DNA of 13,720 nt, from contig JAKAQT010000029.1 of assembly GCA_021819605.1 (NCBI GenBank), positions 1 through 13,720 of the forward strand, read 5' to 3'. Under the pieces are notes generated by a model that saw only the letters and a program-made list of their open reading frames with translations, ran no database searches and was not told the origin of the DNA. The translations under genes were made by a program, and so were the position numbers. Source of the stretch: Thermoplasmata archaeon. Its GTDB lineage: Archaea; Thermoplasmatota; Thermoplasmata; Thermoplasmatales; Thermoplasmataceae. Below are positions 6,704 to 13,368 of the stretch, in pieces; positions within the stretch are counted from its first letter, which is position 1, and every line of letters begins with the position of its first letter.

Positions 6704-6725
6704 CGGACTGAAATTAGATCAAGAC

Positions 6726-8093
6726 ATGGTAGAAGACACTAAAGGTGATACCAGTAGAGAAAATATAGCTGGCAGACTTGAGAGATTGCCTTTTAGCAGT
6801 TTCCACACAAAATTCGCGCTCATGCTCACCAGTGGAGAATGGGCCGAGAGTTTGATGCTTCTGGGAAACGGGGCTATTCTTGGTCTGGTGGCGGCGTATT
6901 ATCATCTGACCGGTAATCTGCAGACATTTGCTTTTCCCGCATTTTTCTTTGCGGGAGAGTTTGTGGGCTCAATAGCTTTTGGAAGGCTTGCAGATGCAAG
7001 GGGAAGAAGAGCGGTGTTCCTGATCAACCAGCTTGTATTTGGTCTTGGAATGATAATTGCTGGTTTCATGAATTCGTGGCCTCTGATTGGAATATTTGTT
7101 ATGATTGGAGGTATAGGGGTTGGTGGAGAATTTCCACTTGTTGACAGCTATGGAACTGAAGTTTTCACGGGTAAGAACAGGGGTGCTTGGCTTGCATTGA
7201 TATACACAATAGCAGTCACGGCTGCCCCATTGATCATATTCATCACTTCAATCACACACAACATGGGATATTACTCATTCAGGATTCCTCTCTGGTTCAT
7301 GGGAGCTGCAGGCATTGTGGTATGGCTCATAAGATTCAGGCTGAAGGAGTCGCCGAGATGGCTAGCAAATCATGGAAAGCTTGAGGAAGCAGAAACCATG
7401 ATGGATAAGATAGAAGAAGAGGTCAAGAAAAGTGCAGGAGTCAAGGAACTGCCACCTGTAACCGATACGCTTGAAGTGCCAGTTCGTGTATCAAAATACA
7501 AGGACATCTTTGCTCCAGATGTGAGGAAGACCACCATTATGATGGCAATTTTCATGTTCTTCCAGTCTGGCATCTTCTATGGCTTTGTTACATTTGCGCC
7601 CGGCCTTGTGACAGTGTCTTTCCCAAAAAGTGACCCTCTGGGAGCAGCAGCAGTGATATTCTCAGGTTTTGTATTCGGCAGCATATTCAACATATTCATA
7701 ATCGACAAGATTGAGAGAAAGTGGGGGATAATTCTCTTTGCAGTACTTGGAGGCGTATTTGGAACGTTCTTCGCTATCATACATGGACTGGATGAGGTTG
7801 TCATATTCGGTTTCCTTACTGCCTTTATGCTGTGGAACTTTTCAAACTTCATGCACCAGTACAATGCAGAAATATTCCCGACAAGGGTAAGGACTACTGC
7901 TGCAGGCTTTGTTTATTCCATAAGCAGGATATCCACAACTATACTGGTGCTGTTCATAGCAGTATTCATAGGATCTAAGAATGCACCAGGGATATTTGCC
8001 TTCGTATGGATTCTGGTTGTGATTGTTTCAGTTGTTCTCATAGTTCTTGGTCCAAAGAGCACAAGAAAATATGTGGAACAGATAGCGAACTGA
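6726..8093 (+). CDS. MFS transporter, metabolite:H+ symporter / sugar-porter-like
   Basis: A 455-aa integral membrane protein with 12 predicted membrane segments. Visible family marks are LPFSSFH before TM1 (21-27), loop 2-3 motif A GRLADARGRRA (86-96), GGIGVGGEFPLVD (128-140), ESPRWL at the start of the long central cytosolic loop (208-213), and NAEIFPTRVRTTAAG after TM10 (380-394). These place it in the MFS group that carries aromatic acids, dicarboxylates and related metabolites with protons (MHS/AAHS/SV2-like). The substrate cannot be read from sequence. Divergence from the lut-like pair and nearness to the dicarboxylate cluster suggest uptake of an organic acid (inference). The first ATG lies 27 bp after the TATA box, so the mRNA is probably leaderless. 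It is single, and a T-rich tract follows the stop. Confidence 0.88.
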   Translation: MVEDTKGDTSRENIAGRLERLPFSSFHTKFALMLTSGEWAESLMLLGNGAILGLVAAYYHLTGNLQTFAFPAFFFAGEFVGSIAFGRLADARGRRAVFLINQLVFGLGMIIAGFMNSWPLIGIFVMIGGIGVGGEFPLVDSYGTEVFTGKNRGAWLALIYTIAVTAAPLIIFITSITHNMGYYSFRIPLWFMGAAGIVVWLIRFRLKESPRWLANHGKLEEAETMMDKIEEEVKKSAGVKELPPVTDTLEVPVRVSKYKDIFAPDVRKTTIMMAIFMFFQSGIFYGFVTFAPGLVTVSFPKSDPLGAAAVIFSGFVFGSIFNIFIIDKIERKWGIILFAVLGGVFGTFFAIIHGLDEVVIFGFLTAFMLWNFSNFMHQYNAEIFPTRVRTTAAGFVYSISRISTTILVLFIAVFIGSKNAPGIFAFVWILVVIVSVVLIVLGPKSTRKYVEQIAN

Positions 8094-8102
8094 AGAAATC
8101 AC

Positions 8103-8138
8103 TTCTTATTTTATTTTAATTTTTATTGACTTGATTTT
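8103..8138 (+). terminator. T-rich terminator after the MFS gene
   Basis: A run of T4-T5 tracts starts 10 bp after the stop codon, typical of archaeal intrinsic termination. A weak TTGATG/CATCAA inverted repeat follows at 8152-8173. Confidence 0.6.
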
Positions 8139-8368
8139 AAATCACATTGTTTTGATGAAATTTTTGGCATCAATGTTTGCAACTGCGGACAAAAGTTCAT
8201 GAGTAATCAAATTACAAAAGCCTGCAACAGTCCATGATATTACCCGACGTCAAGAATAAATCCGCTAAATCCATGGTTGAGCGGTAGGCTAGTTTTGGTA
8301 AACCACACTGTCCGTTTGCAAAAACATGACTATCGTTGTGACTGACCGGATATATTCTTAACAAGTCA

Positions 8369-9013
8369 TCAGCGAAACATCAAACCAAGGATTTTCTTTT
8401 CTGCATTCCTGAGATGATACAGGACTGTGGGTTTTCTTATGTTAAAACGCTTTGATATATCATCAAGATTGTATTCTCTTGGCCACTGATAATAACCGTT
8501 GCTCACAGCTGACCTCAGTATCTCGAATTCCATTGTTGTGAGTTGCCCATACAGCGGAACATAATTTCTGTTCATGAGTGAAGCCAGGTCTTCCTGTCTT
8601 AGTTTTGATACTGTCAAATCATCAATGTGATTCTTCTTTTCAATGTTGTGGATAATGGGATCACAGAGCTCTCTGCTGGAAACAATACACGCGACATTCT
8701 CGATTCCGGATCCAATCACTACAGGAAAAATTGGAAATCCTCCTCCGTCAACGATGGAATGTATTATTCCATGTCCCCGCTTGACAGAATTCATAATCAT
8801 GAATTTGCCAACTCCATAAATATTTCTGTTGATAATATCGCGTGATTGAAAATCAATTTTCTCAGGCGAGAGATCGGTTCTTGAATAAGAAAGAACAAGA
8901 TTCTGGCCTCTGGACATTGGATTCACGTAGGAGACGTTTACCGGGGTTTCCAGCACATCGGAAAGTTGGGAAAGTCCGCAATTGCTGTTGATCTTGATCT
9001 CGCAGTAGAACAT
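8369..9013 (-). CDS. HTH_10 (bacterio-opsin-activator-like) transcriptional regulator
   Basis: Length is 214 aa. The C-terminal 158-211 is a clear HTH_10 domain: LTTMEFEILRSAVSNGYY, then a WPREYNLDDISKRF helix and recognition helix IRKPTVLYHLRNAEKKIL. The N-terminal 150 residues form an alpha/beta sensing region without PAS or GAF marks that I can name; many archaeal Bat-like regulators have such a variable N-terminus. It probably binds DNA as a dimer in the cytosol. It is single, with a TATA box (9040-9047) and a 10-bp inverted repeat just upstream (9054-9092), which may be its own operator. Its place between the MFS gene and the CoA-transferase operon makes those genes likely targets (inference). 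ATG 9013 is the first start after the promoter, with a leader of only a few bases. Confidence 0.87.
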   Translation of the reverse strand: MFYCEIKINSNCGLSQLSDVLETPVNVSYVNPMSRGQNLVLSYSRTDLSPEKIDFQSRDIINRNIYGVGKFMIMNSVKRGHGIIHSIVDGGGFPIFPVVIGSGIENVACIVSSRELCDPIIHNIEKKNHIDDLTVSKLRQEDLASLMNRNYVPLYGQLTTMEFEILRSAVSNGYYQWPREYNLDDISKRFNIRKPTVLYHLRNAEKKILGLMFR

Positions 9014-9039
9014 TACAGATAATATAGGATTTAGTTGGC

Positions 9040-9047
9040 ATTATACA
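9040..9047 (-). promoter_or_regulatory. Probable TATA box of the HTH_10 regulator
   Basis: TGTATAAT on the minus strand is centred about 30 bp before ATG 9013. Confidence 0.5.
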
Positions 9048-9053
9048 TTTCGG

Positions 9054-9092
9054 TTGTTGTTATATTTAACATTAATACAGAAATAACAACAA
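9054..9092. repeat. 10-bp perfect inverted repeat upstream of the regulator gene
   Basis: TTGTTGTTAT (9054-9063) and ATAACAACAA (9083-9092) are exact reverse complements 19 bp apart. The left arm is directly upstream of the regulator's TATA box. It is a candidate operator for autoregulation, or less likely a stem at the end of the CoA-transferase transcript. Confidence 0.5.
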
Positions 9093-9202
9093 AATGCAGC
9101 GTTAACATCAATACTGCCACATGAATTACGTTGTGGCTAATGAAAGCGCCTTATCCGATATTTTCACTGGAAAGTAATCCAGGTAATGCAGGTTATGTGA
9201 AT

Positions 9203-10330
9203 TCAGATTACGCCCTTCGCCTTCAGTTCCTGAATTTCCTTTGAACTGTACCCAAGATTCTGTAAAATTTCGTCTGTGTTTTCTCCCAGGCCTGGTGGGT
9301 TGCCTCTCATTAAGCCGCCTGTGGGGGTAACGGGAACACGGATGGGCCGATTTTCATAAGTCTCGGTCACCATTTTAGCAGAAGCCTGAGGGTCAGCCAG
9401 CATGTCCCACGGTTTATTCAGTACAGCAAAGGCTATATTCATTTTCTCAAGTAGATTCATGAGATCGCCAATGGCGATTTTAGAGGTCTTTTCTGAGATA
9501 AGCCCGTATAGCATATCTCTCTTTTCGAACCTCTTTTCGTTGCGGTCCAGAGAAACATCGTTGCAGACTCCAAGTTCCAGGCCGTTGCAGAAATCCCTCC
9601 ACTGGTTGTCTGTGGTTACAGCTATGAAGAGGGATCTGCCTTCTTTTGTGGGAAAGAAATCATAAATGGCCCATGCAAAACCCTCCTCATTGATGGGCTT
9701 GAGTTCCCGCTGATTGATCTGATACGTTGCAATATGCTGGCCCATGAGGAAAACTGAACTTTCAAACAGCCCGATATCTATGTATTTTCCTACGCCGCTT
9801 TCCCTCATTTCAAACATTGCGTTCAGCACTGCTATGACGCCGAACATCGCGGCACTCATGTCAACAAGGGACCCCCCAACCCTCATGGGTTTCCCGGTCA
9901 ATCCGGTCATGTATGCAAGTCCGGAGTGAACCTCAATAGGGTAGTCCAGTGATTTCCTTTTTTCGTAAACGCCCTTGCCGTATCCCTTCATTGAAAGATA
10001 AACGATCTTCGGGTTGCGCCTGGATATTACCTCGTATGAAAGGCCAAGCCTGTCCATGGCACCGTATCCAAGATTATCAATTATGACCCCAGATTGTTCT
10101 GCAAGATTCAGGAAAATCTTCTTCCCCTCTTCAGATGACATGTCCACAGTAAGGCTCTTCTTGTTCCTGTTATAAAATGGAAAGGCACCTGAGCTGGATC
10201 CTGTAAGCCGCCTGGCAATGTCCCCATCTCCCGGCCGTTCAATCTTTATGACATCGTAGCCCAGGTCTGAGAGAATAAGGCCTGCAGTTGGTCCTGCAAC
10301 AATATGCCCTATCTCAAGAACCTTTATCAT
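9203..10330 (-). CDS. Class III (CaiB/BaiF family) CoA-transferase
   Basis: Length is 375 aa, typical for the family. It opens with KVLEIGHIVAGPTAGLILSDLGYDVIKIERPGDGD; the Rossmann-like N-terminus ends near NRNKKSLTVDM (54-64). G152-G-S-L-V-D157 carries the aspartate expected to form the covalent acyl anhydride (Asp169 of formyl-CoA transferase). The C-terminal GENTDEILQNLGYS segment is also typical. The enzyme moves CoA from a donor such as succinyl-CoA to a carboxylic acid. It overlaps the upstream DRE-TIM gene by ATGA, with GGAGG (10338-10342) seven bases before ATG 10330. In Chloroflexus a CaiB-type succinyl-CoA:citramalate CoA-transferase is encoded beside a citramalyl-CoA lyase, so activation of a 2-hydroxy-dicarboxylate is the best guess. 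Other acids cannot be excluded. Confidence 0.88.
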   Translation of the reverse strand: MIKVLEIGHIVAGPTAGLILSDLGYDVIKIERPGDGDIARRLTGSSSGAFPFYNRNKKSLTVDMSSEEGKKIFLNLAEQSGVIIDNLGYGAMDRLGLSYEVISRRNPKIVYLSMKGYGKGVYEKRKSLDYPIEVHSGLAYMTGLTGKPMRVGGSLVDMSAAMFGVIAVLNAMFEMRESGVGKYIDIGLFESSVFLMGQHIATYQINQRELKPINEEGFAWAIYDFFPTKEGRSLFIAVTTDNQWRDFCNGLELGVCNDVSLDRNEKRFEKRDMLYGLISEKTSKIAIGDLMNLLEKMNIAFAVLNKPWDMLADPQASAKMVTETYENRPIRVPVTPTGGLMRGNPPGLGENTDEILQNLGYSSKEIQELKAKGVI

Positions 10331-11364
10331 TGGAATTCCTCCGCCATCTTCATTATTCTTTCTATGGTTATGGTTCGTCCGCTGCTGACAGCCTCGTCCT
10401 TGATGAGGTTTACCAGCACTGGCAGAGATTTATCATCCACATGCCTCCCTCTGGATTCCAGTATTTCCCTGATCATGGCCTTCCCTGTGTATACATTCAC
10501 TGAAACTCCGCCCCCGCTGAAAACGTCAGAGAATGCTGCATGAGTTCCTGCGGTATTGATTACTGTATTCTTTCCGTAGACGGGTCTGTTGTCAACGAAG
10601 AAATTATATCCTATTTTCTCAAGGATGAACTCAAGCATGCTGTCATATGCTTTTTCCAGCTTAACGAGATCAATTTCGGTGGCTATGTCCTGGGCTTCAA
10701 GAAGGCTAACAAGCGATGCGGTATCAGCAATGCCATTACGTTCTCCCATCCCAAATATTGTTGAATCAGCATATTCTGCTCCAGCTTCAATTCCTGCAAT
10801 TGTGTTGGAGATCGATCCGCCAATGTCATTGTGGCAGTGCACCTCAACTTCAACATCAAAAATTGACTTCACCAGCCTTATTATGGATCGCATTCTTGCA
10901 GGATAGCCAGATCCAGTTGTGTCCGGAAGCTGGATCACGTCAGCACCAGCTTCTGAAACCATCCTCACGAGGTCAAGGATTTCCTTATCTGAATGGTGTA
11001 TGACATCAACTACAGCAACCTCAAGTTTTCTATTCTTCCTTGATGCATAGGTGATCGCCTCCTTCACTTTATCAAGGTTTTCCAGCCTGAATGGAAGGTG
11101 AAGAGATATATTTGCGCCGGTCTCCACAATTGTGTCTATGTCTGAAGTAAGTGTTCTGCCCAGAGCATAGGTTTCGCTGAAGATTTTTTCCTTTACAATC
11201 CTTTCAGTAACTTCCACCTCCGATCTGTGGGCTGAAGGATAAGAAACCAGCGCCCTCTTCACGCCAGATTCTGAAATAATCTTTGCAAGTTTAATCTTCT
11301 CCTCCATAGTGAATGAGATGCCTGGAGTTTGAAGTCCTTCCCTGAGCGTATCGTCTGTTATCAT
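10327..11364 (-). CDS. DRE-TIM metallolyase: LeuA/homocitrate-synthase-like, possible acyl-CoA lyase
   Basis: The 345-aa TIM-barrel enzyme has D5-T-L-R8-E-G-L-Q-T-P-G, the metal-binding HCHND (H176, H178) and GMGERNG (205-211). HCHND and GxGER resemble isopropylmalate, citramalate and homocitrate synthases, while 'GLQ' resembles HMG-CoA lyase. The LeuA C-terminal regulatory domain is absent. Family members join an acyl-CoA to a 2-oxoacid or cleave a 3-hydroxyacyl-CoA, using a divalent metal. Overlap with a CoA-transferase gene favours cleavage of a CoA thioester (for example citramalyl-CoA to acetyl-CoA and pyruvate), because a synthase would not need that partner; this is inference. A minus-strand TATA box 25 bp before ATG 11364 suggests a leaderless mRNA, so this gene and the CoA-transferase form their own operon, apart from the LeuCD-like genes. 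Confidence 0.82.
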   Translation of the reverse strand: MITDDTLREGLQTPGISFTMEEKIKLAKIISESGVKRALVSYPSAHRSEVEVTERIVKEKIFSETYALGRTLTSDIDTIVETGANISLHLPFRLENLDKVKEAITYASRKNRKLEVAVVDVIHHSDKEILDLVRMVSEAGADVIQLPDTTGSGYPARMRSIIRLVKSIFDVEVEVHCHNDIGGSISNTIAGIEAGAEYADSTIFGMGERNGIADTASLVSLLEAQDIATEIDLVKLEKAYDSMLEFILEKIGYNFFVDNRPVYGKNTVINTAGTHAAFSDVFSGGGVSVNVYTGKAMIREILESRGRHVDDKSLPVLVNLIKDEAVSSGRTITIERIMKMAEEFQ

Positions 11365-11385
11365 GGCTTCTTTAACCGTGGCACG

Positions 11386-11394
11386 TATATTAAG
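11386..11394 (-). promoter_or_regulatory. Probable TATA box of the DRE-TIM/CoA-transferase operon
   Basis: CTTAATATA on the minus strand is centred 25-26 bp before ATG 11364, fitting leaderless transcription. It lies in the 178-bp gap after the LeuD-like gene, so the four genes probably form two transcription units. Confidence 0.55.
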
Positions 11395-11542
11395 AAAATA
11401 TCTAATCCGTTAAATTATTCAATGTGAGACAGGACCTGTTTGCTGCAGTGATTTGAAGGAAACAAATTTTTCGTCGTCTCAGGCAGGATGAAAAAGGAAG
11501 AAATGGAATCGTTCAGGTGAAATCTGGACTGAAAGAGAAGGA

Positions 11543-12040
11543 TCAACGTTTCTCATCAGGCAATCTTCCCAGCTTTTTCAGAGTATATGGTATTATTCCA
11601 CCTTCTGACAATATGTCTGCCAGAGCGCCAGAAGGTGCTTTGAACTTGATCGCCTTATGGTCGGCTGCACGGATTAATTCCCCTTTCTCCAGATCAAAAT
11701 TTACATCGTCTCCCTGTTTAAACTCCAAAGGCCCAGTTATTGTTCCTATTGGAAGTCCAACGTTTACTGCGTTTCTGAAAAAAATTCTTGCAAAGCTTGT
11801 GGCAAGTATCAGGGAAATTCCAAGTTCCATCAGAACAACCGGAGCCTGCTCCCTGGAGGAACCGGTTCCAAAATTTTTCCCTGCAACTATGATATCTCCC
11901 TTTGACACGTCCTTCCAGAAGTCCGGATATATAGCTTCCATGCAATGCTTCTTCACATCTTCTATTCCCAGATGAAGATATCCTCCGGGAGCAATGACAT
12001 CGGTATCTATGTCATCTCCAAAGACAAAAATCCTGCTCAT
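11543..12040 (-). CDS. LeuD-like small subunit of an aconitase-family hydro-lyase
   Basis: Length is 165 aa, the usual size of archaeal LeuD/HacB. The GDDIDTDVIAPG start (8-19) and GTGSSREQAP (58-67) are the family's substrate-binding motifs. With the large subunit it hydrates or isomerises a dicarboxylate or tricarboxylate (isopropylmalate, homoaconitate, citraconate or dimethylmaleate type). The substrate-recognition loop after the first motif reads Y21-L-H-L, unlike the YLRT or YLVx forms known from methanogen homoaconitase and isopropylmalate isomerase. This hints at another substrate. The start is coupled to the large subunit: the LeuC TAA and this ATG share one base, and GAGGTG (12046-12051) lies five bases upstream. 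Neighbours suggest a catabolic role rather than leucine synthesis, since no LeuB-type dehydrogenase is present. Confidence 0.85.
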   Translation of the reverse strand: MSRIFVFGDDIDTDVIAPGGYLHLGIEDVKKHCMEAIYPDFWKDVSKGDIIVAGKNFGTGSSREQAPVVLMELGISLILATSFARIFFRNAVNVGLPIGTITGPLEFKQGDDVNFDLEKGELIRAADHKAIKFKAPSGALADILSEGGIIPYTLKKLGRLPDEKR

Positions 12041-13275
12041 TAAAACACCTCTTGGGGGTTCACAATCTTACCTTCCACGGCAGCTGCTGCAGCAACATAA
12101 GAATTTGCAAGATACACTTTGCTGGTGGGATCGCCCATTCTTCCCCTGAAATTCCTGTTTGTATTGGAGATGCATACCTGATCATGCCCGAGCACACCCA
12201 TGTGCAGGCCCGCACATGCCCCGCAAGTGGGGGGAGAAACTACAGCTCCGCTATCCAGAAATATTTTGATCAGTCCAAGTTCCAGGGCTTTGCTGTAGAT
12301 GCTTCTCGTGGCCGGCACTACAATCATCGTTACGCCCTCTCTTACATGATTGTGTTTCAATATTTCTGCTGCTTCCTTGAGATCAGACAGAGTTCCGTTG
12401 GCACAGTTGCCAATATAGACCTGGTTGACTTTGGTGCCCTGCAGGTCTGATAGGTGTTTTACATTACCCGGGGAATAAGGGGCGGCAATCTCAGGTTCAA
12501 CTGACGAGAGGTCAACAGGAAATTCTTCTAAAATTCTGGCATCTTCATCACTCTGAATCTCAATCAGTTTTTCCTGGCTCACATCAGGCGGGAGAAAGCA
12601 TGTTTTTGCACCTGCTTCCACGGTCATATTCGCTATGGCTAGCCTTTCGTCCAGACCAAGATGTGCCCTGCCCTCAGTTCTGAATTCCATGCAGCGATAA
12701 TTTGCTCCGTCAACGCCTATCTTCGAGATTATGCTAAGAATAACATCCTTACCTGTGACAAACCTGTTAAATTTCCCACTCAATCTAAAAAGAATAGTTT
12801 CAGGCACCATGAACCATGTTTTCCCACTTGCAAGAAGACATGCCAGATCAGTTGAACCCAGCCCTGCACCAAAAGCACCATTGGCCCCGGCGGTAACTGT
12901 GTGGGAATCGGAACCGACCACAAACATTCCCAGTTTAATATCGCCCCGTTCAATGAGGAGAGTATGCTCTATTCCCTCCCCGGCCGGGATACTTTCAATT
13001 CCATTCAGGGAAGCGAAATCTTTCATGGACAGGATGTTATTGGCACTGGCAGAATCCTTTGGCGGAAAGATATGATCATACACAAATAGCGTTCTCCCTC
13101 TGTATCTCAATGCAGGGTTGCCAAGTTTTCGGTATGAATCCAGCATCATTGGCCCAAGCACGTCATGGACATAGACCAGATCTGGACTTGCCCACAAAAA
13201 ATCTCCAGAGTGGGCATCTTTGGAGGTCAATCTTGAGAATACTTTTTCAATGGCACTCTTACCCTTGCTTCTCAT
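12040..13275 (-). CDS. LeuC-like large subunit of an aconitase-family hydro-lyase
   Basis: Length is 411 aa, near the usual 415-425 of the archaeal LeuC/HacA type. The three [4Fe-4S] ligands are visible: C291 in IGNCANG, and C351 and C354 in PPTCGACAGLH. GSDSHT (121-126), GAFGAGLGSTDLA (133-145) and TNRNFRGRMG (372-381) are also in place. The first ligand motif reads NCANG where most relatives have SCTNG, a sign of a divergent subfamily. The enzyme acts in the cytosol with the LeuD-like subunit, adding water to a double bond of a di- or tricarboxylate or isomerising the hydroxy-acid. A TATA box (13302-13309) lies about 30 bp before ATG 13275 and there is no Shine-Dalgarno site, so this is the first gene of its operon. 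3-Isopropylmalate dehydratase, homoaconitase and citraconate or dimethylmaleate hydratase are all possible; context favours an alkyl-malate degradation enzyme. Confidence 0.86.
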   Translation of the reverse strand: MRSKGKSAIEKVFSRLTSKDAHSGDFLWASPDLVYVHDVLGPMMLDSYRKLGNPALRYRGRTLFVYDHIFPPKDSASANNILSMKDFASLNGIESIPAGEGIEHTLLIERGDIKLGMFVVGSDSHTVTAGANGAFGAGLGSTDLACLLASGKTWFMVPETILFRLSGKFNRFVTGKDVILSIISKIGVDGANYRCMEFRTEGRAHLGLDERLAIANMTVEAGAKTCFLPPDVSQEKLIEIQSDEDARILEEFPVDLSSVEPEIAAPYSPGNVKHLSDLQGTKVNQVYIGNCANGTLSDLKEAAEILKHNHVREGVTMIVVPATRSIYSKALELGLIKIFLDSGAVVSPPTCGACAGLHMGVLGHDQVCISNTNRNFRGRMGDPTSKVYLANSYVAAAAAVEGKIVNPQEVF

Positions 13276-13301
13276 TGCAGAATATTGAATACGTACAGGT
13301 G

Positions 13302-13309
13302 TATAATAG
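13302..13309 (-). promoter_or_regulatory. Probable TATA box of the LeuCD-like operon
   Basis: CTATTATA on the minus strand is centred about 30 bp before ATG 13275, giving a leader of only a few bases. Confidence 0.5.
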
Positions 13310-13333
13310 CATGTTGTCCAGCTTATGAAGCTA

Positions 13334-13368
13334 ATAACTATAACATGCGAAAGCTAGTTATGCATAAC
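13334..13368. repeat. Cluster of GTTAT/ATAAC half-sites with a 12-bp palindrome
   Basis: ATAAC occurs at 13334-13338, 13340-13344 and 13364-13368, and GTTAT at 13357-13361. The last two form the perfect palindrome GTTATGCATAAC (13357-13368), and ATAACTA (13334-13340) pairs with TAGTTAT (13355-13361). The cluster sits about 25-60 bp upstream of the LeuC-like TATA box, where an archaeal activator would bind. Confidence 0.45.

Larger units (their letters stand above)
6307..6725. other. 419-bp divergent promoter region between the lut-like pair and the MFS gene
   Basis: This AT-rich stretch has no convincing gene; short open frames of about 70 codons on both strands lack ribosome sites and recognisable motifs. 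It holds the minus-strand lut promoter, a 10-bp-stem hairpin at 6379-6404, and the plus-strand MFS promoter with an inverted repeat at 6684-6700. The size is more than two core promoters need, which leaves room for regulatory sites or an unrecognised small RNA. Confidence 0.6.

Noticed and set aside
8152..8173. TTGATG/CATCAA inverted repeat and C-box-like TGATGA after the MFS gene
   Set aside because: The stem is only 6 bp in AT-rich DNA, and no matching D box lies at the spacing of a C/D-box RNA.
8270..8330. Stretch with GGTTGAGCGGTAGG resembling a tRNA D-arm
   Set aside because: No acceptor stem, anticodon arm or TTC loop can be fitted at the right distances.
11517..11975. 152-codon plus-strand frame opposite the LeuD-like gene
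   Set aside because: It is antisense to a clear LeuD-like gene carrying both family motifs.
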